From positions 5,766,001-5,830,000 of the forward strand of contig NC_046675.1 of NCBI RefSeq assembly GCF_003369915.1: a stretch of DNA of 64,000 nt, read 5' to 3'. The translations under genes were made by a program, and so were the position numbers. The notes beneath the pieces are model-generated. The model was not told where the DNA came from and made no database searches. It worked only from the letters and a program-made list of their open reading frames with translations. This document shows positions 24,013 through 36,739 of this stretch, piece by piece. The stretch comes from Drosophila miranda (Eukaryota > Arthropoda > Insecta > Diptera > Drosophilidae). How positions within the stretch are numbered: the stretch's first letter is position 1; the number at the start of each line of letters is the position of its first letter.

Positions 24013-27000
24013 AATTGCGCTCTCAATAATCATGCATATAGTCAATTTTTTAATGTCTTCTTTTGCCTCAACATACAATATTTTTGTTGATTCTTATATA
24101 ATCGGAAACTGTTACGGAAATATCATTAACAAGTTTACTACGAGCGTATGTGAAACGATTTGCCATCTAATTTGCATCAGTAAATAAATGCAAAATAAAT
24201 TACAGCCGTCATAGTGAATTGTTCTCATTCTTTCAGCATTGTACAATTTTATATTGACAAACAATTTCCATAGCTCATATATAATTGCAGTTTTGTGGCA
24301 AACAACTAGAAAACTACGATTACTGGTTTTCTAGATGAGACGAGCCTTCTTCTCGAATCTGAACTGTATATTTTATAGTTTATTTACATAGCCAGATACC
24401 TATTAAGGACCGCTCGGATATATATATGTGGGCCTGTGCTTGGCATAATTAAATTAAACCTATAATTAGATAGTGCCTACCCGACTAACCGTCCTCTATT
24501 AACATCATCTTTTGACAATGACGGGACGGGGAATTCTCGGGAAACAATAAACGCAATTTAAGTTTTATACGAGCTGGCCGGCTGCCTAAACAACCGCTTG
24601 GAATGCGGCATGTAAGCTCGTTAATTGCATTAAATATTTCAATTGGCCAAGTCAGACTCTGTCCTATTTGCCGAGCATTGGCTCTGTGCGACAATAAAGT
24701 TTCGTTGACCACAAGACCAAGCTAGTTAAAGCTGCGCCAACCTTATGGTTAAGTTCCATTGGCATGTCATAAAACTCAGCTGAAATGTCATTGCGCCGAC
24801 AATTTCTGGTTGTCCGAGACCGAGACTGTATCGCTGTCGGTGGCAGTCTGTTCGGGCCCAATGTCACGCGTTCTAATCCAAAAAAAACAAAACGCAAAGA
24901 CCAGCTACTGTCTAGAGGCTCAAGAACTCAACAATTACCTGTGCAGGTACCCCTGGCCTTAGCTCATGTTAATCTCTGATTTAATTTCGGAATTGGATTT
25001 GAGAACTCATTACAATCGCATGAATGAAGGGGAAGCAGGAAAGGTTTCCGCGCAGAAAGTCGTCGAAGGTGGCCAGGAAACAGACGCCGCGGAGACGGAG
25101 GCTTCTTGGACAAGTGCTCTATGAATTATTTATTTGGTTCCGCCTGTTCTCCGGGGGCAAGTGGAAGTGTAGGTGGAGGCCCGATGTAACCATTTCGCCT
25201 TCTAAGCACTAAACGAGTTCTTGATCAATTGCGCAATACCAAAAACTGAAATTTTGCCACAGGCCAAGTAGTTTTGGTTTCTGGTTTTGGTTCTTGTGTT
25301 TGAGTTTGAGTTTGGGTTCTGGTTCTCGTTTGGCATACATTTTTTGGCAGCCAAGTAATTTACAGCCGTCGACGGGGCGTATACGTAACGAATTGGAGGC
25401 AAGGCAAAGGCTAAATGCGCAGAGAACATTTCCCAAGCGCCCATTACGTATACGCCGTGTGAGTCCAATTAGTTTGTTCACTTGCATACATAACTCTGAC
25501 ATGTCTGGCTGATTATATACGAGTATCTGTGTACTATCTGCATACAATGCAGCAAAGCCGTGCAGCAGCTCGCATAGGGGCCCGGGTGTACGGCCATATA
25601 TGAGGTGTTCTCTATCCGCATCTCTGAATGTCCATTGTTGTGGTCCGGGCAGGCGTACGTATTCTTAAGCCCGCTCGCCCGTGTCTCTGCATTTCACATC
25701 ATCGGTTAAATGCATCCGCAGGCAGCAGCGACTTCTGTTCACCTTCGCTGCCTCCGTTGATGAGGTGAAATCTAAGCGTCTGATTTAATGTTATTATTGC
25801 CTCCGTTGCCATTAAAAAATCAAACATAAAATGCTTGGTAGAACCACCAAAGCTGGCTTACAGCAGCAGTAGCCGCAGCAGCGACTCGATTGAAAAGCAT
25901 TTAAGACCAAGCGCACAAATGAACAGGCATATACATATGTACATATAAACATACATAGTGCATATACCGCCAGTACGAGGCAGTGCTTATAATTTTCCGT
26001 TCAAGGTTGCATTTGTGCTAGATTGTTTTCAGTGAGTTTTGAGGCTTTCGGAAAATCGGTTCCATAATTATCAGCTGCCATGTAATTTGTAATTTACATA
26101 ATTATTAACTGCCTTTTGGCTGGGTGCCAGATTGCCTTACCAACGGGCAAACCTACATACATATGTATACTGCCTGATCCTCTGTTTGTGGATCAACAAC
26201 ACTGCCTAAGGTCGGTCATCCATCTAGTAGTACGTAGTACGTCTCGTAAGCATTTGGGCGAAATGCTTCCGTTTGCGCTTGTTCCAAAGTGTGTGGCTAA
26301 TTAATTTGTTGCCTCGCGACTGTCGAACCGCCGTGGGAGGCGAACCAATCAAATGCCACATTAGAAACGCTCCATTTTCGCTGCCGATGTGCATGCTCTG
26401 CGGTTTGGGTTTTTGTTTTGTGAACTGACTGCTGATTTGCTTAATTGAGTAAAAAAGCTCCTAATTTAAGCCATGGCAGGGCGCCCTGCATCTGCACGGG
26501 TCCGGTCGCCTGGTCTCGGACCCGATGAGTGACTGTGTGATCCGCTCATGCCTGTGTGGGGGGGTTTTTTTTATTGTCCGCTGCTGATGGTATTGTTATT
26601 GTTCCCCCTGTGCTCGCAGTATTTCCGATTGTGAGTCAATTGGATGACAAGTCGCTTGCAAAAAACCACACAAGAACAGGCAAACACTGATCTATGCAAA
26701 GTCGTAAATATTGACGTGTCTTGCGTCAAAGCGAACCGAAGCGAAGATCATTAAAGAACCCAGTCGATTCCATTCCATTCTGTTCTGTCAAATGCAAATT
26801 ACGTATGTACGAGCAGCACGGTTTATCTCAATTTTAAGCGGTTGTAAGCGATAGGCGACACTCACTAAGCATGTACTTAGCATAATTAATAGCCGATCGG
26901 TCTTTCCAGTGACTCAATTGCAATTAAAAAACTATCAGCGCTTGTGCAGCAAACAATTAGTGGAGCAAGTGCTGGGCAAAGACAAATTAAATGTCAATTG

Positions 27001-27433
27001 TTGGATACTTATGGCAACATTCGTTATGACGATAGCTTTGTCTAACAAGCCAAGTAGTTAGCCAAGAGCAGGTGCTAAGCAGTGGGCTAACACGTGGATA
27101 GCTCTGTCAAGTTTCTGTCAACTGGCAGCCTTTGACCGCAGTGCTTCGTCAATTCAGTGTTTCCTTAGGCAATTGCTTTTTACGGCCCTGCCCGGCCCCG
27201 CCTTGAGAGCTGTTTGTCGTTTGCATTTTAAGTGCATTCCCAAAGAACGACCGGCCCAGAAATCAGGTTTCCTTTTCTCTTTTTTTTTTGTTTGTTTGTA
27301 CTTTAAGCGGACTACCCCGCAAATTGATTGTTAATTTCTGTGCATTCACTTCCTTGGTTGTGACGATTTATGCTCCGAACGGAATTACGGAAGCCAGCAA
27401 CAAAAACTGGGTTTATATTTTTGGGTTCTCGCA

Positions 27434-27452
27434 CTCTCTCTCTCTCTCTCTC
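27434..27452. repeat. (CT)n microsatellite
   Basis: Pure CT run in the ebony upstream region. Confidence 0.85.
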
Positions 27453-28239
27453 CATTTAAAACATCCCGAGCAAGTCTCAAAAGCGGGATTATATTAAAAT
27501 TTCTGAACGTAAAAACTCTATATTCAGATTCATTCAAGGGCGGACTGTCTACAGAAGAGTCCACACAGAGTGAGCCGTGAGTGCAGCAGCCTAGCAAGGC
27601 CCCTCTTCGTATTCCGTTCATTCCCCTTAAGGAACATCCATAAACTAGAGGCTAAATGAGTTCTTTGTGACTACAGAAAAGGGAAAACTGTTTTGTTAAA
27701 TCAATTATTTTGTCGATTAACTAATTGCATTTTATATTAAAGTTTTTCTTGTATTAATAATTTGTGCCTAATGATTTTTCTGTCGGAAATTGTGTAATTT
27801 TGTAATTCATTGAGAATTTTGATTTGAGAATTAAATTGCGAGGGACACTTATTTCGTTAATTGTCTCTAGGCATGAATGCAGAATCGCTTTCATGGTAAT
27901 TTGTACAATTAAAATGTATTCCAGTCTTAAATAATATTAAATTATCACGTATACGTACTGTGTGTTTTGAAAAATTACTTTCACTGGATTTATCGAGCGG
28001 ATTCTTATTATTCGTTGATTTTAATTTTGTTTTAAGTCTTTGTCTGCTGCCGTTTGACACTAAGCACGTTTTTCTATTTTTTTGAATGTCCTTTTCTGGT
28101 TCTTGCTTTGTTGTTTAATGGACAACGGCTTGGGGTCACTTCATTTGCGTTTCACTTTGATTTTGCTTGGCAGCCAAAAAACTTGTAACGCACACCCAAA
28201 AATGTTCGTACTATGTACTTGTAAACGGCGCTCGCAGAC

Positions 28240-28273
28240 TAATCGGAATCCCAGCACCCCACTAACTTTTATA
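28240..28273 (-). promoter_or_regulatory. Candidate ebony distal promoter (TATA + initiator)
   Basis: On the minus strand a perfect TATAAAAG (28266-28273) is followed 33 bp downstream by TTAGTC, one mismatch from the fly initiator TCAKTY, with the putative +1 A at 28240. The upstream flank (28281-28520) is unusually GC-rich and CAG/CTG-rich for this spacer. Position and strand suit the noncoding first exon of ebony, but no transcript evidence is available, and it could belong to another unit. Confidence 0.4.
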
Positions 28274-28280
28274 TCCGATC

Positions 28281-28515
28281 CCCAGCCCCAGCCACAGCCT
28301 CAGTCGCGGTCAGCGGCTCAGTCGCAGTCGCAGTCGCAGTAGCAGCGAAGCGTCGGCGGCGCTCGATGAAGAATAGCAGTACCGCAGAGCCAAGCCCCGA
28401 GCACCGATCCCCGAGCAGCGGGCAGCAGCAGCAGCAGCAGCGGTGACAGACACAAAAAAAAAAACCAAACCAGTTCCTGCTCTTACAGGGGCTGCTGCAA
28501 TTACCGCTCGGAGCA
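28281..28515. other. GC-rich, CAG-rich noncoding island
   Basis: This stretch stands out from its AT-rich surroundings by repeated CAGTCG, CAGCAG and CCCAGC words. Stop codons interrupt each frame and there is no splice context for coding use. It sits directly upstream of the minus-strand TATA box described above, so promoter-proximal regulatory DNA is the simplest reading. Confidence 0.4.
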
Positions 28516-31500
28516 TACATATGTATTTGGATGTTTAGTATTACGGGCATTCGTATTTGTCTCGCCCCAAGAGCTGGTTCAGAGTTCCGTGACGTAGGAA
28601 ACGAAATGGAATTCCTGGCAGTCCCCGTAGCACACGCTAATTGGCCGGCAACACTCACAGACACGTGGAGACTTGGAGACTTGGAAAAGCACCCACCTCG
28701 GGAGCAGTCATAGTTTGATCGGGGGCTCATTAAAAGGTTTTTTCTGCTTAGTAGACGCTTGGAAATCCCTAGGCGCTTTGGAATCGAACTAAATTTCTAT
28801 GACACACAGCTTGCAGGTGGTGGTAGTGGGGTTTGGGCGATGAAAGTGCGATCAATGCTAGATTTCAGCAAACTAGAAAGTGATTTATCCCCTCCGTATT
28901 CAAATCGATTTGTCCTTCAGCCTTACAGTTATCAAATTTGTACTATTCTAGCCCGAGAGCTGCCTTTCCAGCTTAATTATGCATTTGAACTTGACTGTGA
29001 AGGTTTCGTGTTGTAAGTTACGAAACAGTCAAATTTACGACTGACCATGCTGGGAGTCTCGTCCCTCTGTCTCTCTCTCTCTCTCTGGCTCTCTGGCCAA
29101 GACAGACTGCGGTTTATGGTCGGCATAGTATTTATGTATGATTGTTTCAGAATTTCGAATCGTGCGAAAGTAGAAACGCAATTAAATAATCGATTTTCAA
29201 TTACCGCCTTAGATCAGAGCTGCTGGGTACATCGGATCGGGTCTTGTGCAATTTGTAGATCGATGCTGTACTTGTCAGACTTATCCATATGTGAGCGGTG
29301 CTGCACTGACTTTTAGTTTATTCCACTTTTAGAATGCTAACATATTCCAATAGTCATGATTTATTCCCATTACGGAGGCGGTGTGAAAATTTGCAGTTAA
29401 AGCATTTGGCTGAGGCGCCGATCTCCTGACTTTTCAAAGCAATCATTGTTCAATAAAAAAGTGACTACCGTTTTTATGTTACGTTAGAATGGGAATCCTA
29501 GTAAAATAATTTATTCATAACTACTACTTATTATTACTTAGATCTCTCTGAAGTGCACCCCATACTACATAAATACATAAATACATACATACATATATGT
29601 TTGTATCTTTGTCATCTGACAAGGCTAAGCTGCGGCTCAGATTTGTTCGATTGATACTCGTCTGATATGAAGACAATACAACAAATGTTGTTTACGGAAA
29701 TTTAAAAGCAACATTTCACCAAAAATAATTGTACCCATATTTATTAATAATTATTGGGTGTTCTTGCACCAACAAACCAAGTCAACCGATCAAAAAACAA
29801 GCTATGCGGGTTGAGACCTGGACTTGTGGATTGCCATCATCATCATCATAATCATTATCGTATATTGTGTAGAAAGAATAATCAAATGTATATCTATTGT
29901 ACGAATATCTGATTTGAATAGGAGCAAACATGACAGCTGTGTTGAATTGCAAATGCCATAAGTTATCAATTTGAATTTATGAATTCCAATGCATCCTACG
30001 AGCTAAATTAATATTGATTATAACACTGATACACTGGCTTTTTTTGTTGTTGTTTTTGTAAGTAAGTCCGAGCGGGGACTTGCGAATGCAAATCTGTTAT
30101 AATTTCATATTTAATATACTATAGCTAACTTGACCAATTAATTGGTTGTATATCATTCTAGTACATTTATTTGTGTATTAATTAAGTCACAGCATGGACA
30201 TTTAAACATTAATTACGGCAATATTATAAGTCGATTTAACAAAATAATTGGCGGCACTTAAACAACTTCAAACATACTGGTATTCACCGTTGATTGCCCA
30301 TAAAAATCACTGACTTTCCTACGAAATTGTCAGCATTGCAGTCCATAAAACGTACGAGTACTTCCTTCCGTCGATTGTTTCAGTACAGCAATTGAAGATC
30401 GTGTTCAGCATACTCATTATAAGATCATCTTAGGGGATCTTTGGCTGTGCGATACAAAGGATTCCCCCCACGAGATTTGGGTCACAGTATTTCGAACAAA
30501 TGTGATTTTGTTTTTAACTCTCTGAATCATTTCGGCCAAAATAATTTAAGGCATTTCTATAGCCGGATTCTTTAGGTTGATGCGTTAAAAAATGATCCGA
30601 AAGAACGGTTAATTACCAAACTATCGAAATCTAATTGATTTCAATAGACACGAGCTAATTGTCAGAGCTGGGTGCGCCAATCAATCTCGAGCAATTAAGA
30701 ACTCGAACCGCCAACACACTGCTCCCCCATACCGTCCACATGTTCATACATAGGTGTCTATGCTAATGCAAAGATTGAGATCTCAAGCCAGCTGGGGTCA
30801 GAACAGCTCATTTCGGATCGGATTATCTCGCACCTAAGTCACGTTTCCAGAGCGCAACTTCAGCGGCGGTGAGGAGGCACCTTTGGAACCGGCTAGTCGG
30901 CCTCTCTCTGCCTGTCGGTGAGCGCCAACATCCGGACTTCCCCAAAGAGAAAGCATGACGCATCTGCCGCCAAGTGGCGGGGATAATTCTACGAAACAGT
31001 CTCTGCTGTTTTGATCAGAGTGTGTGTGTTTCTGAGGCACGCTTCTGACGTGGAGGCACTGGAACTTGTTTTTGACCCGACGAGACAAGTATTTCCCTGA
31101 ACAAGTTGACGCGGGAAGATTTACTGTTAACAGCTGCTGCTGGCGGGCGAGTATTTGTCGAATCAAACACGAATGTCGCCTCGCTGATTGTTAATTGTTT
31201 TCATATTTGGCTGATCGATTTCGCTGTCTCTGTTGTGTTCTGTTATTTCGCCTTTTTCGATTAGTTTCGCTTCTGGCGCATACGTCATGTTGGACATGGC
31301 ATTGACAGTGACACTTTTTCGTAAACAGGCATGTCAAGATCATAGCCAATCCTCCAGACAATCCTCAGCTTGAACAATGGCTTGCCAAGCATCTCGTGGC
31401 TGTGCTTACGGAAGTGCGAGGTATCGCTCCTCTGAATTGGCACCTCTAATTGAAATATCTGATCCAATAAACTATCCTCACATATGTATAACCATATATT

Positions 31501-32186
31501 AGAAGTTGGGCGTGGTTGTGGAGACGGTCTAACGCAGGCGACTTAGTAGTCGCTTGCTATGCAAATGCCGTAAAATGTTAATATAGTAATTGAAAAAATA
31601 TCAAATTAACTTACTACAGCGAACTATCAGCAGGTAATAGTAGCACCTGGGGCCAATCTATCCCCGCCTCTATTAGAATATTAGATAATAAGTAAATTCA
31701 ACTTATTCTCCACCTGATTGCCTTGGGGCCTCACTCCAAACACATAGTATAAAGTCTAATCACCCTTCGTAGACGATTTGAACTTACTCATGGCGACTCT
31801 TGGACTCTTTGCTGTTGCTGGGGAATTTCCCAAGCGATAATCTTAGCTAATTTATTATTGATATTCAACTTCACAATGACTGTGCTCCACATCTGGAAGT
31901 GCGGCAGTGGATTTCTAAAGAACCATGGACTATCCGGTGCACCGAGCAGTCCCGTTGGGTCCCAAAATATAAACAAAGCACTACAGCAGAAGATTTCGAT
32001 CGCCTTTACATATACAGAAGTAGATTTAAATTCCTTGAAATTGATTTGGTCTACTGGAAATTCGGAAATTCGGCTAGGCTGGAGAGTCGTGTCAACAATG
32101 GGAACGTCAATATACCGGGCCAATCAAGCACCCATATATCATGAATCCTTATCACCGAGACATCTCAGCCTATGCCAACGATCGGT
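28516..32186. other. Intergenic region between ebony and the NRF-6-like gene
   Basis: About 3.7 kb with no secure gene. One short protein-like open stretch on the minus strand (31285-31480) is discussed in the findings. The rest is AT-rich sequence with short simple repeats. Confidence 0.5.
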
Positions 32187-32195
32187 TATAAAAAG
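32187..32195 (+). promoter_or_regulatory. TATA box of the NRF-6-like acyltransferase
   Basis: TATAAAAAG lies 51-59 bp upstream of the ATG at 32246, which fits a start site near 32217 and a short 5' UTR. The gene is thus likely to have a regulated, TATA-type promoter. Confidence 0.65.
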
Positions 32196-32245
32196 GTTCG
32201 CGGTAGTCCGCACTCCAATTATTCGCTTGTCTGACGCTAGGAGAT

Positions 32246-34936
32246 ATGGTAAGACTTACACTACTGCTGTTTATATGTGCTCTGGCCAAGGCCAAGGCCA
32301 GCAACTGGGATGTGGAGCTACACAAGGGCGTGGAAATGGATGTGCAGGAATACGAGCGTATGGTCAAGCTCCGTCACTTGTCGGAGGAGTTCTTCAGCTT
32401 CTATCGGAATATAACTCTGTCTGACTTGGTGCCTGACTCAAGGCTGCCTACTGCGCAGGATCTTAAATGCTATGCGGAGTTCGCCCAGCTGACCGCCGGC
32501 TTGCTTTCCGGCAGTCTTTGGGCATACAGAAGTGAGTTGACGACTGATCTCCGGCTGATCTCTTGTACGGCTAACTAATCCCTGGATTCTTTCCACAGTG
32601 ATTGATTCGTGGGGATCGGTGCCAGCGGGAATTCTCGTTGGCCATTTCAGGGATCTGGGGCACTACGATGAGTGCGTTAACATCCAGCAGGCCACCACCG
32701 CCAGCAACAATCTGATGGGACAGTACTGCCTTGCCAATTTACCACTCCAGCAGCTGTTGGGAAATATGGGTCCCGTCGGAATGTTAAATGTGCAGACAGC
32801 TGTCTGCTTTCCCGCCTCCTGCTCGGCCACACACATGGACACTCTGCTGCAACGACTTTTTAAGCAGCTAATTGGAGTGGAGCTGGACGCAGACGTCAGT
32901 CTTGTGAAGGCAAGCACTTGCAAGACTGCTGAGCGAGAGTCCTACGATGGACTCACAATATTTACCATGTAAGCAAAGAATCTTCCTTGCCTCATAGAAA
33001 GTTAATGGTTAATCCCCCTTTCAGTATTCTTTTGTCGGTATTCGGAGCAGTCGTAGTCCTTTCAACGCTCTACGACTACGTCCTTTGCGAGGATCAAAGT
33101 AAGTCTTTCAGTTCAAGACTGTTCAATGGAAACTCTCTACTTTATTTATTGCAGAGAAACTCCCTGCCATTATAAGGGTCTTCTCAGCACGCTTCAATTC
33201 CCGGGGACTCTTCCGTATCTCAAATAACTCCAACCCGAATGTTGTCCATTGCCTGCACGGCATGCGCGGCATGTCCTTGATCTGGGTGTGCATCGGCCAT
33301 GATTACCTTATAGCGAGCACAACGCCGGTTATCAATTTACTCGATGTGTATACGGTAAGTCCTTCTGAATAGGTGAGATTGCTCGCGTGGCTAACTCTTT
33401 TCTGACCAATTCCCAGTGGGCCAAGTCGCCTTTTATGTACGTAATATATGAGGGCGTTTTCGCGGTGGACACTTTTTTCTTTATAAGTGGAATGCTGGTC
33501 TCAATGGTTGCCTTGCGCTCTATGGAAAAGTAGGTTCAAGATCCCTCTTGTTGTATATGTGTAGAATTTAACATTGCATTGCATCCTACGTTGCAGAACC
33601 AAGGGAAGGCTGAACATACCGTTGATGTATCTTCATCGGTATCTACGTCTCACTCCCATCGTGGCAGTGGCCATTCTCGTCTATCTGAAAGTCCTGCCTT
33701 TAATGGCCGATGGCCCACTGTACGGCACCTGGAACTTTGATAATTATAAAAGCTGTAATACAGATTGGTTCTGGACTCTTCTTTACATACAGAACTATGC
33801 CGCTGACAGGATCGTAAGGCGTTCAGAACCCACATATTTGCCTCGACTAATCTCTATTTTTATAATGTATAAAGTGCCTCGCCCAAACATGGTATTTGGC
33901 CATCGATATGCAGCTCTATATCATCGCTCCGTTGCTCCTGATTATTGTCTACAAGTGGGGCAAGAAAGGTGCCGCCGTTGTCCTACTTCTAACCCTCTTG
34001 CTAGCCGCTTACCTCTTCAGCATACTGGTGATCAATGACTACTCCCTGTAAGTGCTTAAAATCGTGACTAAGTCTAAGACTAATCTCTGTACTTTTCAGA
34101 TTGTCGGGAGGGGATATAGGTCTCTCCCAAAAGACACACAATCGAGCATCAGGCTGGCTTGTCGGTTTCCTCTTCGGGTACTACCTGCACACTATCCGGG
34201 GAAAGTCGATCAAGCTCAGTCGGGCCACTGTATGGCTCGGCTGGATCACCAGCCTGGCATTGCTCACTACCTGTATCTTTGCCATGTACCCGTATGGCTT
34301 TGGCAAGTCAAAGACTCTGTCCATTTTGAGTGAAGCGTTCTATGTGTCGCTCTCCCGGATTGCTTGGCCTCTGGGCCTGAGCTGGGTCGTTTTTGCCTGC
34401 ATGCAAGGATACGGTGGATTGGCCAATTCGCTCCTTTCCGCGCCCTTGTGGCAGCCGCTGTCCAAGCTGTCCTTCTGTGTCTATATGTGGCACTTGTTCA
34501 TTCAGAACCTAAACGCTGGACGCACTCGGGTAAACACCTACTTCTCCGACTACGATGTGGTAAGTGCTTAGCCCTTGCTGGGAGCCCTTTGAGTATACCC
34601 GGATTCTACCCCCTTCTTCAGATGCTGCGGTTCTGGCAGGACTTTGGATTCTCTGTGCTCATGGCGTACATTATGTACATTTTAATCGAAGCTCCTTGTG
34701 GCGGTTTGGAGAGTCTGATTCTGCCGAATCGTAGGGCACCTCCTACACCAAAACTGCCCCTTGCTGAGACTGATCCAAACGCTAATCAGTCAGCTAATGA
34801 TGCTGAGAATCAAACTTCAGCTCCAGAACCAATTCAAACCAAACAAAGAGAAGATTCACCATCAGCACCTCCATTGGAAAGTAAGACTGAACTGGAGGCA
34901 AACGATGGAAAAGATATAGATGCTACCAGTAGTTAG
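32246..34936 (+). CDS. Nose resistant to fluoxetine (NRF-6)-type membrane acyltransferase
   Basis: Nine exons: 32246-32531, 32599-32968, 33025-33098, 33155-33354, 33417-33529, 33597-33813, 33875-34047, 34100-34559 and 34622-34936; frame closes at 735 aa. An N-terminal signal peptide (MVRLTLLLFICALAKAKA) is followed by the Cys-containing extracellular NRF domain (IDSWGSVPAGI, GHYDECVNI, QYCLANL, AVCFPASCS). The C-terminal two thirds is a multi-pass acyltransferase-3 domain with the typical CLHGMRGMSLIWVCIGH, FFISGML, LHRYLRLTP and LSFCVYMWH motifs. C. elegans NRF-6 and NDG-4 act in lipid and drug uptake; fly paralogues are numerous and mostly uncharacterised. The acceptor before exon 7 (ATGTATAAAG) is weak but restores the conserved CLAQTWYLAIDMQ. 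The cytosolic tail is hydrophilic and disordered. Confidence 0.92.
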
Positions 34937-35321
34937 AATTATAAAAATAATGTAACAGACTAAAGCGGTTTAATCCGATTTATTAACTTATATTTTGTAA
35001 ATATTTAGTTCCATTAAATATAATTTTTGAAAGTATAAATTTCTGTAGAGTGTGCTCAGGTAAAGACCTGCCAATCAAATGCTAGAAATCGTCTGTCGTT
35101 TGACAGAGAATCAATGTACGAGGATAATAGTTGTATTCTTAGGAAATTGATTGCATGTGGTCTGATAGTAACAGACCATAAATGGCACTTGACGAGCTAG
35201 GGAAAGCGGAATTTGAGTGTCTGGCGTAGTCACATCGTTCACATGTGACTCCTTGCCACTTGTCGAAAATGTGTCTAGTGACTATTCTGCATCAGGTGCT
35301 TCAGGTATACTTAAGCACATG

Positions 35322-35689
35322 CTATCGCGATTTAGTGGTCAGATTATTGAATACTATTAAATAATACATTAAAAGTGGTATAGGCGCTATCATTAAGATT
35401 TCAGAGAACATTGGCACTTGAGATGCCACCACAAAAGGCTTCAACTGGCAGATAACTACTCTGATAGCTGTGTATTTTATAAAATATATAGAAATAGGAA
35501 ATATAAAGAAAACTCTAACGACGTTGAAACCATATAGCACCCCACTAGAAGTGGAATATTTTTCCAAGCTCTCATGACTACGATGCAGTAGAAGCGATCA
35601 CTTAAATAACACGCAAGCTCGAACTGTTTGATATAGTACCATCTAGAGGCCTGGGAATCCCGAAATTTCATTGTATTTTGATTGCTCAT
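35322..35689 (-). CDS. Candidate small two-TM protein, possibly VMA21-like
   Basis: Two overlapping frames on the minus strand become one protein if an intron (35545-35639) with a GTACTA donor and a CCACTTCTAG acceptor is removed. Exons 35640-35689 and 35322-35544 then give 90 aa starting MSNQNTMKFRDSQ. The product has two hydrophobic helices (VVRVFFIFPISIYFI and MFSEILMIAPIPLLMYYLIV) separated by a loop of about 20 residues. Size, helix spacing and the Pro in helix 1 followed by YF and Lys resemble VMA21, an ER chaperone for V-ATPase assembly, but overall similarity is weak. It could also be a decayed copy, or chance open frames. Confidence 0.35.
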
Positions 35690-36630
35690 TAAATTTTAAA
35701 TTTTTCCAGATAAGCAGTGGAACTGCCCCATATTTTTTGTGTCCATTGTGATAAGATTGTTAGTTATTCGATTGAATTCAAGTGTGCTAATTCGTAGGAC
35801 TTTTGGTCAACGTCCGAAAATGTTTTCCAGACTTCACGCTGTTTTTTAATGGTAAGTATGGAAACGTGTGCTGATCGGAGTTTGAGAAATCCTTAAAAAA
35901 TCGTATTTTTGAAGCCATATTTCAAGTACAGCGACAGAAGCAGCGGCTTTCGTATGAAAACCCAATTTTGACAGATCCACGCTCCTGCAATTATGCATGT
36001 ATGTATATTACCTCCCTCAATGCAAATGATCCAGATTATTTATATAAGGAAATGATTGTCATAATCCAGTTACAGAAATTTGGCCAGCTGTTGTTCATAT
36101 TTAATTTGTTTTTGTTTGGTTCCAGATTATGGTTGTTCATGCACGTTTTGACTATTGAAGGAGATATTAATATCGAAGGGAAAACACAAGAAATGTTTAA
36201 TATTATAAGTTCTATACTAAAAATCAATAATCGTAGATTTTAAATAAAGTGATTAAATCTCAAAGAAATATTCCTTTTACTATGATGCCTTATGTAATTT
36301 TGCTTTAATTTTGCAGTGCTCTTTTTAAACACAAAAAAAACCTGCATTCAACTAGTGAAAAATCGAGTTTTAGATAATTTATTAAATCTGATTTTAGAAT
36401 CTGTATCTGTACGTCATCCAATAATCCATTTTATAGTCACGTCACCCTATATTTCCGCTCAATGCAAGCGAGCTTTTACGCGCATTTCATTCAAGTTTCG
36501 CCATTCCCCTCCCTGCACCAGCTCTACTCACTCCACAACAAATCACAATACAATGACCAATTTACGAGCGTTTTGTTTCTGATTAGAGTTTCATTCACAA
36601 AAGCTCTGCCGAATGATTTGCGCGCCAAAG

Positions 36631-36739
36631 TGACGCGTGACGTGACGCGTGTCGGGCACACAGGCGAGAGTGAGAGTAAAATAAAGCCCGCGTGGAAAAG
36701 CTTAGCGGCTAGCTTTCGAAAGCTTAAACGCACTCAGTT
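36631..36739 (+). promoter_or_regulatory. Candidate promoter: TGACGCGTGACGTGACGCGTG cluster (in part) and initiator
   Basis: A CpG-rich cluster of overlapping TGACGCG and TGACGTGA words (36631-36651) contains CRE/bZIP-like cores. About 80 bp downstream, CACTCAGTTGG (36731-36741) holds a consensus fly initiator TCAGTT (36734-36739) with +1 A at 36736. No TATA box is present at -30. Local base composition is much richer in CpG than the flanks. It may be the start site of a noncoding ETHR exon, or of an unannotated transcript. Confidence 0.35.

Larger units (their letters stand above)
22761..28239 (-). promoter_or_regulatory. Probable ebony first intron and cis-regulatory region
   Basis: About 5.5 kb with no convincing coding sequence. 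The splice acceptor just before the ebony ATG shows that transcription starts upstream, so this interval is read as first intron and 5' regulatory DNA. In Drosophila melanogaster the enhancers and silencers for ebony in epidermis lie in the upstream region and first intron; which blocks act here cannot be read by eye. It contains one degraded dispersed repeat (about 23.72-24.01 kb) and GA/CT microsatellites. The remainder is ordinary mixed AT-rich sequence. Confidence 0.5.

Noticed and set aside
28269-28730. 153-codon minus-strand open frame across the CAG-rich island
   Set aside because: Low-complexity reading of repeats without splice context; it also spans the candidate TATA box region.
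31858-32424. Long + strand open frame of 188 codons before and across the NRF-6-like start
   Set aside because: It begins at TTG, overlaps the TATA box and first exon of the NRF-6-like gene in another frame, and resembles no family.
35968-36243. Open + strand stretch of about 90 codons running into AATAAA
   Set aside because: No ATG near its beginning, strongly AT-driven composition and no recognised motif. A polyadenylation word directly at the stop is common in AT-rich DNA.
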